This document shows positions 51,224-59,694 of a stretch of 64,000 bases of DNA, one piece after another (position 1 is the first letter of the stretch; each line of letters starts with the position of its first letter). The notes below the pieces were generated by a model, which was not told where the DNA came from, ran no database searches, and was given only the letters and a program-made list of their open reading frames with translations. Source of the stretch: Spirosoma validum (GTDB taxonomy: Bacteria; Bacteroidota; Bacteroidia; Cytophagales; Spirosomataceae); NCBI RefSeq assembly GCF_014699035.1, contig NZ_JACXAA010000015.1, positions 62,001-126,000 of the forward strand, written 5' to 3'. The position numbers were made by a program, and so were the translations under genes.

Positions 51224-52369
51224 CAGCAATTGAAACGGGCGAATATCAAAATTCGTCTGACCATGTAACGCTAGTTCTGCTAAAATTTGCCCGACTGCAG
51301 CTGAATGTTTGAAGCCATGTCCTGAGCAGGCTGAAGCGAGTAATACGTTGGAATAGACCGGGTGCTGGTCAATAATAAAATCACCATTGGGCGTCATGGT
51401 GTACAGACACACGGCTGATTTAATGCATGTAGGACCAATACCGACAAAGTTCGGAGCAACGTATTGCTCATACATTTGCTTTATTTCGGTTTGGCTAACC
51501 TCGCGCGTTACGTCATCTGGCGTGGTTGAATGCACGTACTGTTCCGTCGCCATCTTGATACCTCCTCCTGCTCCACCGATAGCCGGGAAACCATATACAT
51601 CCCGGTCACTCAGAATATACACCGGCATATGACCGGGTGTGTATGGTTCGTAATCGTCCTGAATATCGAACCAGTACTGAACCTGCCGGTACACCTTGAG
51701 CAAATCACGATACGGCGTATTACGCAGCGATTCCGTAAGCCAGGAACCCGTCGTTAAAATCAGTTTTCGGGTTCGATACATAGCCTGATCCGTTTGCACC
51801 CGAATGTATTCGCCAACAGTTTCGAACGATAGCATTCGCTCGTTGATACGTAGTGCTGCGCCGTTTTGCCGGGCCTGCGCCAATTGTACTGAAACGCATT
51901 TCTCCGGCTGAAGAAATCCGGCCATTTCTTCAAAATACCCAACGTCGCTATCCAGAAACCGGAACTGCGGAAATCGCTGCCGAAGGGTCGCTACGTCGAG
52001 AAGTTGATGCGCGATGCCAAACTGTTCCGCTGCCTGAATAGTGGTTGTTAGCCAGCCTGGCTTGTTGTGCGTCTGCATCGTCGAGTGTTCTTTGCCAACA
52101 AAAAGGCCTCCCGTAACGGTAAATAACTGCTCACCACTACGTTGTTCGAGCTCCTGCCAGATTTCGTAGGAACGTAGTGCCAGCGGCACAAAATACGCTC
52201 CTTCACCAATGGCCTGCCGGGTAATACGGCTATCACTATGCGTTGACCCCAATGTATGCGGAGGATCAAACTGATCAATACCCAAAACGTTGGACGTCTG
52301 ATTTGAAAGCTGATACAGTGTAGCACTCCCTACGGCACCCAATCCAACTACAATAGCGTCAAAAATCAT
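51221..52369 (-). CDS. solA: N-methyl-L-tryptophan oxidase-like flavoprotein
   Basis: A 382-residue flavoenzyme of the monomeric sarcosine oxidase / SolA family. FAD site DAIVVGLGAVGSATLYQLS at the N-terminus, then FDPPHTLGSTHSDSRITRQAIGEG, the family's flavin-binding turn, and near the C-terminus AVCLYTMTPNGDFIIDQHP, where the Cys is the residue that holds FAD covalently. It oxidises an N-methyl amino acid to the free amino acid, formaldehyde and H2O2. The exact substrate (N-methyltryptophan, sarcosine or other) is by similarity only. Confidence 0.85.
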   Translation of the reverse strand: MIFDAIVVGLGAVGSATLYQLSNQTSNVLGIDQFDPPHTLGSTHSDSRITRQAIGEGAYFVPLALRSYEIWQELEQRSGEQLFTVTGGLFVGKEHSTMQTHNKPGWLTTTIQAAEQFGIAHQLLDVATLRQRFPQFRFLDSDVGYFEEMAGFLQPEKCVSVQLAQARQNGAALRINERMLSFETVGEYIRVQTDQAMYRTRKLILTTGSWLTESLRNTPYRDLLKVYRQVQYWFDIQDDYEPYTPGHMPVYILSDRDVYGFPAIGGAGGGIKMATEQYVHSTTPDDVTREVSQTEIKQMYEQYVAPNFVGIGPTCIKSAVCLYTMTPNGDFIIDQHPVYSNVLLASACSGHGFKHSAAVGQILAELALHGQTNFDIRPFQLL

Positions 52370-52412
52370 GCGGGATATTTTGGTTGCTGATTACCATCTC
52401 AACTGGTCTCTA

Positions 52413-52420
52413 CAAATATA
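52413..52420 (-). promoter_or_regulatory. Candidate -7 box for the solA-like gene
   Basis: TATATTTG on the minus strand fits TAnnTTTG, 43 bp upstream of the start. A perfect 51-bp palindrome begins one base beyond it, so -33 contacts would fall inside the palindrome. Confidence 0.4.
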
Positions 52421-52421
52421 G

Positions 52422-52472
52422 AACAAGGCGAGGGTTATCGATTTACGGTAAATCGATAACCCTCGCCTTGTT
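52422..52472. repeat. Perfect 51-bp palindrome
   Basis: Arms of 25 bp (AACAAGGCGAGGGTTATCGA then TTTAC) are exactly complementary around a single base. It lies in the spacer between divergent genes, so it is not an ordinary end-of-gene terminator. Confidence 0.9.
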
Positions 52473-52615
52473 ATTTCAACTGAACATTTTAACGAAGCAA
52501 TAGGAGTATTTACGAAATGAAACGGTCTTTCTTGGAAGACATTCGTCAGGAAAAACCTCAACGGGCGCTCCTTTCAACTCTAATCCGGAACCAGCCATCC
52601 GAACCCTAAACTTGC

Positions 52616-53995
52616 ATGCATACGTTCAACATTAACCGTCGCCGTTTTCTGCAGAGCTCTTCAGCCGCTCTCGCTTTCTCCACCTTCGGAGAACGAGGTT
52701 TAGACCTTATTAACCCGCCTGAAACGCTCCGCGTAGGGCTAATCGGTACGGGCTGGTATGGTAAGAGCGATTTGTTTCGACTGATTCAGGTGGCTCCCGT
52801 CGAGGTAGTAGCCTTATGTGACGTTGACAAGAACATGCTGGCTGATGCGGCCAAGCTCGTCAGTCAACGGCAGAAATCGGGGAAGACGCCTAAGCTGTAT
52901 GGCGATTATCAAAAAATGCTTGCAGAGAATAAGATGGATATCGTACTGATCGGTACACCCGACCACTGGCACGCGCTTCAGATGATCGATGCCGTGAAGG
53001 CAGGGTCCCACGTGTACGTCCAGAAACCCATCAGTGTCGACGTCATGGAAGGCGAAGCAATGGTAGCGGCTGCCCGGAAATACAATAAAGTGGTTCAGGT
53101 CGGAACCCAGCGCAAAAGTACTCCGCACCTGATTGATGCCAAGAAAAACATCGTCGATGCGGGTCTGCTTGGCAAAGTATCGCACGTAGAAATGTGCTGC
53201 TACTTCCACATGCGCAACAATGGCAACCCACCCGTACAGGCCATTCCTGATTTTCTAGATTATAACATGTGGACCGGACCAGCGCCGTTACGTCCTTACG
53301 ATGGGCTTCCACACGTGCGCTGGTGGCGTACGTTCATGGAATATGGCAACGGAATCACGGGCGATATGTGCGTCCATATGTTCGATACGGTACGCTGGAT
53401 GTTGAAACTAGGCTGGCCAAAACGAATCAGTTCGGAAGGCGGTATTTATGTTCAGAAGGATGGCAAGTCCAATATATCCGACACACAATCGGCTGTTTTT
53501 GAATACGATGGGCTAAACTGCGTCTGGCAACACCGCACCTGGGGTACGCCTAACAACCCGGATTATCCATGGTCCTTTACGTTGTATGGCGATAAGGGTA
53601 CGTTGTGGGGCAGCACGATGGCCTACGATTTTGTTCCGGAAGGAAAAGATGGGCAGAAGATCCACAAAGACGTAGTGTACGAGAAAGAAAAGTACCCTGA
53701 AGATCTTACCGAACCGACCAATCCGAAAATTGAGTTGAATGCCGCCCCGGCCACTCGTCTGCACATGCTTAATTTCCTGGATGCCATCGACAAAGGAAGC
53801 CGTCCGGTTGCCGACATTGAAGAAGGACATATTTCTACAGCGAGTTGCATTCTGGCCAATTTATCCATGAAAACGGGGCGACCGATTGTGTACGATCCTC
53901 AGAAACGGGAAATCGTGGGCGATCGGGAAACGAATAAACTTCTGGCGCGTGCTTACCGCGATCCCTACAAGCACCCCGATCCGAATAAAGTGTAG
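52616..53995 (+). CDS. Gfo/Idh/MocA family oxidoreductase with Tat-type signal
   Basis: A 459-residue protein. The start NINRRRFLQSSSAALAFSTFG is a twin-arginine signal. A Rossmann domain follows (RVGLIGTGWYGKSDLFRLIQ; VALCDVDKNML) with the EKP-like motif here VQKPISVDVMEGEAM, then the GFO/IDH C-terminal sheet (GVQVGTQRKS; NYWTGPAPLRPYDG type segments). Such exported enzymes in Bacteroidota act on sugars or sugar derivatives, with the cofactor bound before Tat export. A GH16 glucanase gene follows 107 bp downstream on the same strand, so a role in glycan use is plausible. Confidence 0.92.
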   Translation: MHTFNINRRRFLQSSSAALAFSTFGERGLDLINPPETLRVGLIGTGWYGKSDLFRLIQVAPVEVVALCDVDKNMLADAAKLVSQRQKSGKTPKLYGDYQKMLAENKMDIVLIGTPDHWHALQMIDAVKAGSHVYVQKPISVDVMEGEAMVAAARKYNKVVQVGTQRKSTPHLIDAKKNIVDAGLLGKVSHVEMCCYFHMRNNGNPPVQAIPDFLDYNMWTGPAPLRPYDGLPHVRWWRTFMEYGNGITGDMCVHMFDTVRWMLKLGWPKRISSEGGIYVQKDGKSNISDTQSAVFEYDGLNCVWQHRTWGTPNNPDYPWSFTLYGDKGTLWGSTMAYDFVPEGKDGQKIHKDVVYEKEKYPEDLTEPTNPKIELNAAPATRLHMLNFLDAIDKGSRPVADIEEGHISTASCILANLSMKTGRPIVYDPQKREIVGDRETNKLLARAYRDPYKHPDPNKV

Positions 53996-54017
53996 AATGG
54001 CGAATCAGATTTGCCAC

Positions 54018-54092
54018 GTTTGACCCCGCTGGGATCAGATATTTATAGTAGATAATTGTCTCTATAAACATCTGACCCCAGCGGGGTCAAAC
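54018..54092. repeat. Hairpin between the Gfo/Idh and GH16 genes
   Basis: Arms GTTTGACCCCGCTGGG... and its complement pair over 31 bp with three mismatches around a 13-nt loop. The right arm ends 10 bp before the GH16 start. Both genes point the same way, so the element could cut or attenuate readthrough. Confidence 0.8.
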
Positions 54093-54102
54093 ACTATATT
54101 AC

Positions 54103-54990
54103 ATGTCCATTCCTTTCTCAGCCCTATTCATGAACGTACTGATTTTTCTGCCACTTTTATACCTGCTGGTGCCTGCTGAAGATGGAAGAAAACTGATTAA
54201 CACAACATCTCGTCGCCCCAAAGTCGATACAACCTGGAAACTGGTCTGGGCGGATGAATTCAACACGGACGGAGCACCCGATCCCAAAAACTGGAAGTTT
54301 GAACAGGGATTTGTCCGTAACCACGAACACCAGTGGTATCAGCCCGACAATGCCCGTTGCGAAAAGGGCCTGCTCATCATCGAAGGTCGTCGTGAGCATC
54401 GACCTAATCCAAGGTATCAGGCCAATAGTTCCGATTGGAAAACAAGCCGTCCATCTATCGACTATACGGCATCCAGCCTCCACACAAATGGTCTGCACAG
54501 TTGGCAGTACGGGCGGTTTGACATGAGAGGGCGTATCGACATTAGCCCCGGCTTATGGCCTGCCTTCTGGACGCTGGGCGTTTCGGGAGAGTGGCCGTCG
54601 AACGGCGAAATCGATATTATGGAATACTACCGAAATATGCTTCTGGCCAATGTCGCCTGGGCAACGGATAAACGGTACACAGCAAAATGGCGTAGCACAA
54701 AAAAGCTAATCACCTCCTTTACAGACTCTGACTGGGCAAAGAAATTTCATGTCTGGCGTATGGATTGGGATGAAAAAGCTATCCGACTTTACGTTGACGA
54801 TCAATTGCTCAATGAGGTCTTGCTCGCGGAGACAGTCAATCAGGATGGAACAGGTCGTAACCCATTCACTCAACCGCATTACCTGCTGCTCAATCTGGCA
54901 ATTGGGGGCGATAACGGTGGAGATCCATCAGCCACTACGTTCCCGAATCGATTTGAAGTTGACTATGTACGGGTTTATCAGAAGCCTTAA
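54103..54990 (+). CDS. Glycoside hydrolase family 16 (beta-glucanase)
   Basis: A 295-residue exported enzyme. The N-terminus MSIPFSALFMNVLIFLPLLYLLVPAE is a signal sequence. The GH16 jelly roll shows WKLVWADEFNTDG, YTASSLHTNGLHSWQYGRFDMRGRIDISPGLWPAFWTLG and the active site GEIDIMEY with Glu169 (nucleophile) and Glu174 (acid/base). The C-terminal ends with PHYLLLNLAIGGDNGG...FEVDYVRVYQKP. Probably cuts beta-1,3 or mixed-linkage glucans. Its last codons are part of a perfect 99-bp palindrome shared with the convergent neighbour. Confidence 0.95.
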   Translation: MSIPFSALFMNVLIFLPLLYLLVPAEDGRKLINTTSRRPKVDTTWKLVWADEFNTDGAPDPKNWKFEQGFVRNHEHQWYQPDNARCEKGLLIIEGRREHRPNPRYQANSSDWKTSRPSIDYTASSLHTNGLHSWQYGRFDMRGRIDISPGLWPAFWTLGVSGEWPSNGEIDIMEYYRNMLLANVAWATDKRYTAKWRSTKKLITSFTDSDWAKKFHVWRMDWDEKAIRLYVDDQLLNEVLLAETVNQDGTGRNPFTQPHYLLLNLAIGGDNGGDPSATTFPNRFEVDYVRVYQKP

Positions 54991-55080
54991 GAGACAATGT
55001 GGTGTGATGTGGTGATGTGGTGTCAGGTTCTGAACCTGACACCACATCACCACATCACACCACATTGTCTCTTAAGGCTT
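54982..55080. repeat. Perfect 99-bp palindrome spanning two convergent stop codons
   Basis: Two 49-bp arms are exactly complementary around one central base. The outer 9 bases (AAGCCTTAA) code for the Lys/Pro-stop ends of both flanking genes; the inner part has GTGGTGATGTGGTG-type repeats and a centre CAGGTTC-T-GAACCTG. I found no mismatch. Confidence 0.92.
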
Positions 55081-56043
55081 TAGCAGAATTTTCCCCCAGC
55101 GTCCGGGCCGGTCAGCATGTTCGACGGCTTCGGCGATTTGGTCGAGTGGATACGAAGCGTCAATTGGCAACTGAATTTTCCCTGAGGCCAACAGGTTAAC
55201 TACATTTTTCGCTACGTCCTGCCGGATCTGGCTATCCACCCGACGCATCCAGTCCGTTAGCCAGAATCCTTTGATGGTCAATTCCCGAAAGATCATCAGT
55301 CCTGCGTTAACGCTAGGGTCATCCAAACTCAGAACGCCGTAAATGATCATGGTGCCACCCCGACCCAGGCATTTGAGCGCGTCAGAGGCCGTTTGTCCGC
55401 CAACGGCATCAAGTACGCAGGTAACGCCCGCCCCGTCCGTAATCTGTTTGACACGAGCAGGCAGGTTTTCCGTTTCTACGTTAATGACTTCCGTTAGACC
55501 CAATGCTTTTAATTCGTCGTTGAGATCATTCCGTCGGACAGTGCCGATGGTTCTGATTCCACGCATCTGGCAAAACTGAATCACCAGCTTACCGAACGCC
55601 GACCCGGCTGCCGTAAGCATTAGCCAGCCCCCTTCGGGTACGCCCGAATCCTGCACCATCGCATACGCCGTAAACGGATTGACAAATAATTGAGCCGCTA
55701 CGTCGTCCGGTATCGAATCGGGGATTGGGATGAGGCTTCGCTGGTGTGCAATCGCGTACTCCGACCACGTACCAACGGCCGTAAAACTCGCCCGCGTCCC
55801 AGTCTGCATCTGAACCCCTTCACCTAAGGCATCGACAATACCAACACCTTCAAAACCCGCGCCTGATGGCAGAGTCGGGCGAATCCCGTACAGATTCTGA
55901 ACGAACATCAGATCCGATGGATTAATTGGGCTGGCAATAACCTTGATACGAACCTCATTCGGTCCAGGTTCAGGTAGGGGCGCGTCAGTCAGGCGAAGGA
56001 TGTCAGCAGGCTTGCCAGTCTGTTCAAAAAGAATCGTTTTCAT
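55072..56043 (-). CDS. Zinc-free quinone oxidoreductase / MDR family dehydrogenase
   Basis: A 323-residue enzyme from the ATG at 56043 (MKTILFEQTGKPADILRL). N-terminal GroES-like fold (EVRIKVIASPINPSDLMFVQ), then a Rossmann domain with GSAFGKLVIQFCQMRGIRTIGTVRR in place of the usual AxGxxG. The MDR zinc-binding residues are absent, which puts it with quinone/enoyl reductases, NADPH-dependent. It resembles 2-enoyl thioester reductases (MECR type) and QOR; which is not clear. Its last codons lie in the 99-bp palindrome. Confidence 0.88.
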   Translation of the reverse strand: MKTILFEQTGKPADILRLTDAPLPEPGPNEVRIKVIASPINPSDLMFVQNLYGIRPTLPSGAGFEGVGIVDALGEGVQMQTGTRASFTAVGTWSEYAIAHQRSLIPIPDSIPDDVAAQLFVNPFTAYAMVQDSGVPEGGWLMLTAAGSAFGKLVIQFCQMRGIRTIGTVRRNDLNDELKALGLTEVINVETENLPARVKQITDGAGVTCVLDAVGGQTASDALKCLGRGGTMIIYGVLSLDDPSVNAGLMIFRELTIKGFWLTDWMRRVDSQIRQDVAKNVVNLLASGKIQLPIDASYPLDQIAEAVEHADRPGRWGKILLKP

Positions 56044-56248
56044 CAGGCTAATAGGCAAAAGAATGGGGTAACGAAACAGTGAATTCTTTGCTATAGTTTA
56101 GAATAGGATTAAAAATATGATTTAATTTGCACAAATTATTCCTAAACCATGAAGCAGTGGTTAGCCGTTTGTTACCAGTCGATAGGTAAATCCGTTGCGA
56201 TACTTACTTATTGACGAACAACAATCGACTAACCACTTTTTATTTTTC

Positions 56249-56974
56249 ATGCATACTTCTCCCTTTCTTGGTGAATTAATTGGCACGATGGTGCTTATTC
56301 TGTTAGGTAATGGCGTTGTTGCGAATGTAGTTCTTAAGCAAACCAAGGGAGAATCATCGGGCTGGATCGTCATTACGGCCGGATGGGCGTTTGCCGTGAC
56401 CATGGGGGTTTTCGTATCTAAAGCTTTCGGCAGTCTCGATGCCCACTTGAATCCGGCTGTTACGGTCGCGTTCGCCGTTGCTACAAACGATTTCAGCCAT
56501 ATTGCCCCTTATATCACCGCTCAAATGATCGGCGCTTTTCTGGGTGCTACGTTAGTTTGGCTACACTACCTCCCCCATTGGGCAGCCACCCCCGACCCGT
56601 TCGATAAACTAGCCTGTTTCTCCACGGGTCCGGCTATTCGCAGCAAGGGGGCTAACTTCCTCAGTGAAGCCCTGGCAACGCTGGTACTCATTCTGGGGCT
56701 GGCGGGTATTTCTTCTAAAAATCTGGGCGAGTTGGCCATCGGCGTTGGGCCTTACCTGGTTGGTATTCTGGTCTGGAGCATTGGGCTTTCGCTTGGTGGT
56801 ACTACGGGTTATGCCATGAGTCCCGCCCGTGATTTCAGCCCACGTCTGGCCCATGCTCTGTTACCGATTCCCAACAAAGGTTCTTCCGATTGGAGTTATG
56901 CCTGGATCCCAATCGTAGCCCCATTAGTCGGAGCCGCCATTGGCGGATTCCTGATTCGGTGGTATGCGTTATAA
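56249..56974 (+). CDS. glpF: Aquaglyceroporin, glycerol facilitator type
   Basis: A 241-residue MIP-family channel from the ATG at 56249 (MHTSPFLGELIGTMVLILLGNGVVANV); an earlier in-frame start adds 18 polar residues. The first pore loop has NPA (68-70); the second reads SPARD (189-193), with Ser for the first Asn. The Asp after Arg is the usual mark of glycerol facilitators as opposed to water channels. glpK follows 24 bp downstream, so this is the glycerol uptake operon. Confidence 0.93.
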   Translation: MHTSPFLGELIGTMVLILLGNGVVANVVLKQTKGESSGWIVITAGWAFAVTMGVFVSKAFGSLDAHLNPAVTVAFAVATNDFSHIAPYITAQMIGAFLGATLVWLHYLPHWAATPDPFDKLACFSTGPAIRSKGANFLSEALATLVLILGLAGISSKNLGELAIGVGPYLVGILVWSIGLSLGGTTGYAMSPARDFSPRLAHALLPIPNKGSSDWSYAWIPIVAPLVGAAIGGFLIRWYAL

Positions 56975-56998
56975 TTCTTATTCTCTCCAAAAAACTCT

Positions 56999-58498
56999 AT
57001 GCCTCAGTACGTAGCCGCCATTGACCAGGGAACCACCAGCACACGTTGCATTGTCTTCGATCGGCAGGGTCAGATTGTTTCACTGGCTCAGAAAGAGCAT
57101 AAACAGATTTACCCACAGCCAGGCTGGGTTGAACATGATCCAGAGGAAATCTGGCGGAATACGCTCGAAGTCATTGCCCTGGCCCGGATAAAAAGTAAGC
57201 TGCTGGTTCAGGATATTGTGGCCGTTGGCATTACAAACCAACGGGAAACTACCGTTGTCTGGAATCGACGGACGGGTAAACCGTATTACAACGCCATCGT
57301 CTGGCAAGATATGCGTACAGCCGATCTGGTCACTGAATTCTCAAAAGAGAAAGGTCAGGATCGTTTCCGTCCCCAAACCGGTCTGCCACTAGCTACGTAT
57401 TTCAGTGGCCTGAAACTGAAATGGCTGCTGGACAACGTAGCGGGACTTCGCGAAGACGCCGAACGAGGTGACGCGCTTTTCGGAAACATGGATACGTTTG
57501 TGGTCTGGAACCTAACCGGAGGCACGGCGGGTGGTCTACACCTCACGGACGTAACGAACGCGAGTCGAACTCAACTGATGAATCTTCACACGCTGAGCTG
57601 GGATGATCAGTTGCTTACTGATTTCACCGTTCCTCGGGCCATGCTCCCTGAGATTCGGCCAAGCAGTGAAGTATACGGTACCGTTTCGTCAGAAGTTTTA
57701 CCCGGCGTTCCAATAGCGGGTATCCTGGGCGATCAGCAGGCCGCTCTGGTCGGGCAAACCTGTTATGAACCGGGGCAAGCCAAAAATACATACGGCACGG
57801 GTTGTTTTCTGCTCATGAATACCGGCACAGAGCTACGAAATTCGACGTACGGCTTATTGACGACCGTAGCGTATCAATTTCAGAATCAACCGGTTCATTA
57901 CGCACTCGAAGGCAGCGTAGCGATTACGGGTGCTTTGGTACAGTGGTTGCGCGACAATCTGGGGATTATCAAAAAGAGTACAGACATCGAAACCCTCGCC
58001 CGCTCGGTCGAAGATAATGGTGGCACTTACTTTGTGCCTGCTTTTTCGGGCCTGTATGCCCCTCACTGGAAAGCCGATGCGCGGGGCGTTATTGCGGGTC
58101 TGACTCGTTTCGTGACCAAAGGCCATCTGGCGCGGGCAGTTCTGGAAGCAACCGCTTATCAAACAGTCGACGTAGTGCGGGCTATGGAAAAGGATGCGGG
58201 CGTATCGCTCAAATCGCTACGTGTCGATGGGGGAATGGTAGTCAATTCGTTGCTGATGCAGTTTCAGGCGGACATGCTGAACAGTCCTGTCGTATGCCCA
58301 CGCATGACCGAAACGACCGCTCTTGGTGCCGCCTATGCCGCCGGTTTAGCCGTCGGCTACTGGAAGAATCTGGACGACCTGCATCAGAATTGGGGCATTG
58401 CCAGAACCTACGAACCCGACATGGACGATACGCAACGGAAACGACTTATGCGCGGGTGGCAAAAAGCGATTGAACGGTCTTTCGGCTGGGAAGAGTAG
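56999..58498 (+). CDS. glpK: Glycerol kinase
   Basis: A 499-residue FGGY kinase that phosphorylates glycerol to sn-glycerol 3-phosphate using ATP. Start [24 protein letters not shown]; then [30 protein letters not shown], the FGGY signature-like [12 protein letters not shown] and the C-terminal [21 protein letters not shown]. Full length for the family. Trapping in the cytoplasm pairs it with the upstream facilitator. The gene ends 16 bp before the convergent MscS-type gene. Confidence 0.98.
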   Translation: MPQYVAAIDQGTTSTRCIVFDRQGQIVSLAQKEHKQIYPQPGWVEHDPEEIWRNTLEVIALARIKSKLLVQDIVAVGITNQRETTVVWNRRTGKPYYNAIVWQDMRTADLVTEFSKEKGQDRFRPQTGLPLATYFSGLKLKWLLDNVAGLREDAERGDALFGNMDTFVVWNLTGGTAGGLHLTDVTNASRTQLMNLHTLSWDDQLLTDFTVPRAMLPEIRPSSEVYGTVSSEVLPGVPIAGILGDQQAALVGQTCYEPGQAKNTYGTGCFLLMNTGTELRNSTYGLLTTVAYQFQNQPVHYALEGSVAITGALVQWLRDNLGIIKKSTDIETLARSVEDNGGTYFVPAFSGLYAPHWKADARGVIAGLTRFVTKGHLARAVLEATAYQTVDVVRAMEKDAGVSLKSLRVDGGMVVNSLLMQFQADMLNSPVVCPRMTETTALGAAYAAGLAVGYWKNLDDLHQNWGIARTYEPDMDDTQRKRLMRGWQKAIERSFGWEE

Positions 58499-58513
58499 AT
58501 AGCTGGGAAGACG

Positions 58514-59626
58514 TTATATTTCCTGCTTCGGTTTCAGTTCTTCAGCTAACATTAACCGTGTTTGTGGCAGACTTTGTGGGTACTCATCGCGGATAAAGGC
58601 AATGAGGTTTTCGCGCATATGGCAGCGTAAGTCAAACGCAGAAGGGGCATCGGGGGCGGAGACCAGTACACGCACCTGAATGCAGGTGGGCGTTGTGTCG
58701 GTTACCTGTACAGCAAAACTTTCACCCGTCCAGAGCGGATCGTTTTCGGCAAACTCCCGTGCTTTTGCCCGGATTTTGTCAACGGGAATGTTATAGTCCA
58801 GGTATAAAAAGACAGAGCCGATGATCGAAGCATCAGAGCGAGTCCAGTTTTCGAACGGTGTCTCAACGAAATAGGTAATCGGCAAAATCAGTCGACGCCG
58901 ATCCCACAGACGGACAATAACACTAGTCAGATTAATTTCTTCGATACGCCCCCACTCTTTCTCAACAACTACGGCGTCGTCCAGTCGAATTTGCTGATTG
59001 AAGGCAATCTGAATACCCGCCAGTAAATTAGCCAGCGTTTTCTGAGCTGCGAAGCCAATCACGACGGAAACGACCCCAGCCGAGGTCAGTACACTCAGCC
59101 CTACTTTTCGACTTCCCTGAAACGAGATGAGCAGCAACGAGGCCCCAAGAACGATAACCATAATCGCTATCGTCCGGCGAAAGAACCGTACCTGCGTCAC
59201 AAATTTCCGTTGCGACAGATTGGCATCTTTCGTGGTATCATATTGCTGAATCAGTCGCAGCTCGGCAACCTTCAATAACTGGATAATTAACCAGGTAGAG
59301 GTAATCAAAAACAGAATTTCAGCTGATTTTTCGGCAACAGGATGCCTACGCAGAAATCGTGCCGACTGAATATTCGTTGCCAGTAGAAATAATGATGACG
59401 GTACGAACACCCAAAATGCCCAACGAACATAGGTTTGAAGCAGGGTTATGGTCTGGAAGGGTCGGCGACGCGCAATAAATCGAATGATTTGTGTAATGAC
59501 GAAATCAATTGCCAGACCCAGCACGAAAGCAATTATAAGCAATATCCAGCCCGATAAATCACGGTTGGGTTCATAGCCAAACCAGCGAATGGCTGCCCGT
59601 ATCCACGTATCTAGTTGTTGCTGCAT
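58514..59626 (-). CDS. MscS-type mechanosensitive channel family protein
   Basis: A 370-residue inner-membrane protein with four or five N-terminal helices, then the MscS pore helix and beta domain: SAGVVSVVIGFAAQKTLANLLAGIQIAFNQQIRLDDAVVVEKEWGRIEEINLTSVIVRLWDRRRLILPITYFVETPFENW. The FAAQKTLANLLAG pore helix and the DxVxVxxxxGxVExI pattern are the family hallmarks. Opens on membrane tension to relieve osmotic stress. A TATTTTTG box ends only 4 bp before the ATG. Confidence 0.95.
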   Translation of the reverse strand: MQQQLDTWIRAAIRWFGYEPNRDLSGWILLIIAFVLGLAIDFVITQIIRFIARRRPFQTITLLQTYVRWAFWVFVPSSLFLLATNIQSARFLRRHPVAEKSAEILFLITSTWLIIQLLKVAELRLIQQYDTTKDANLSQRKFVTQVRFFRRTIAIMVIVLGASLLLISFQGSRKVGLSVLTSAGVVSVVIGFAAQKTLANLLAGIQIAFNQQIRLDDAVVVEKEWGRIEEINLTSVIVRLWDRRRLILPITYFVETPFENWTRSDASIIGSVFLYLDYNIPVDKIRAKAREFAENDPLWTGESFAVQVTDTTPTCIQVRVLVSAPDAPSAFDLRCHMRENLIAFIRDEYPQSLPQTRLMLAEELKPKQEI

Positions 59627-59630
59627 GGCG

Positions 59631-59638
59631 CAAAAATA
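59631..59638 (-). promoter_or_regulatory. Candidate -7 box for the MscS gene, leaderless arrangement
   Basis: TATTTTTG on the minus strand fits TAnnTTTG and ends 4 bases before the ATG, as at hemE. Confidence 0.5.
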
Positions 59639-59694
59639 AGACCTATACGGTTGTAAAACCTTATAGGCCTCGTCCGTCCTCTCTTAAATCTCTC

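Noticed and set aside
54982-55080. GTGGTGATGTGGTG repeats as a CRISPR array
   Set aside because: The repeats are short, without spacers, and fully explained by the single palindrome; no cas gene is nearby.
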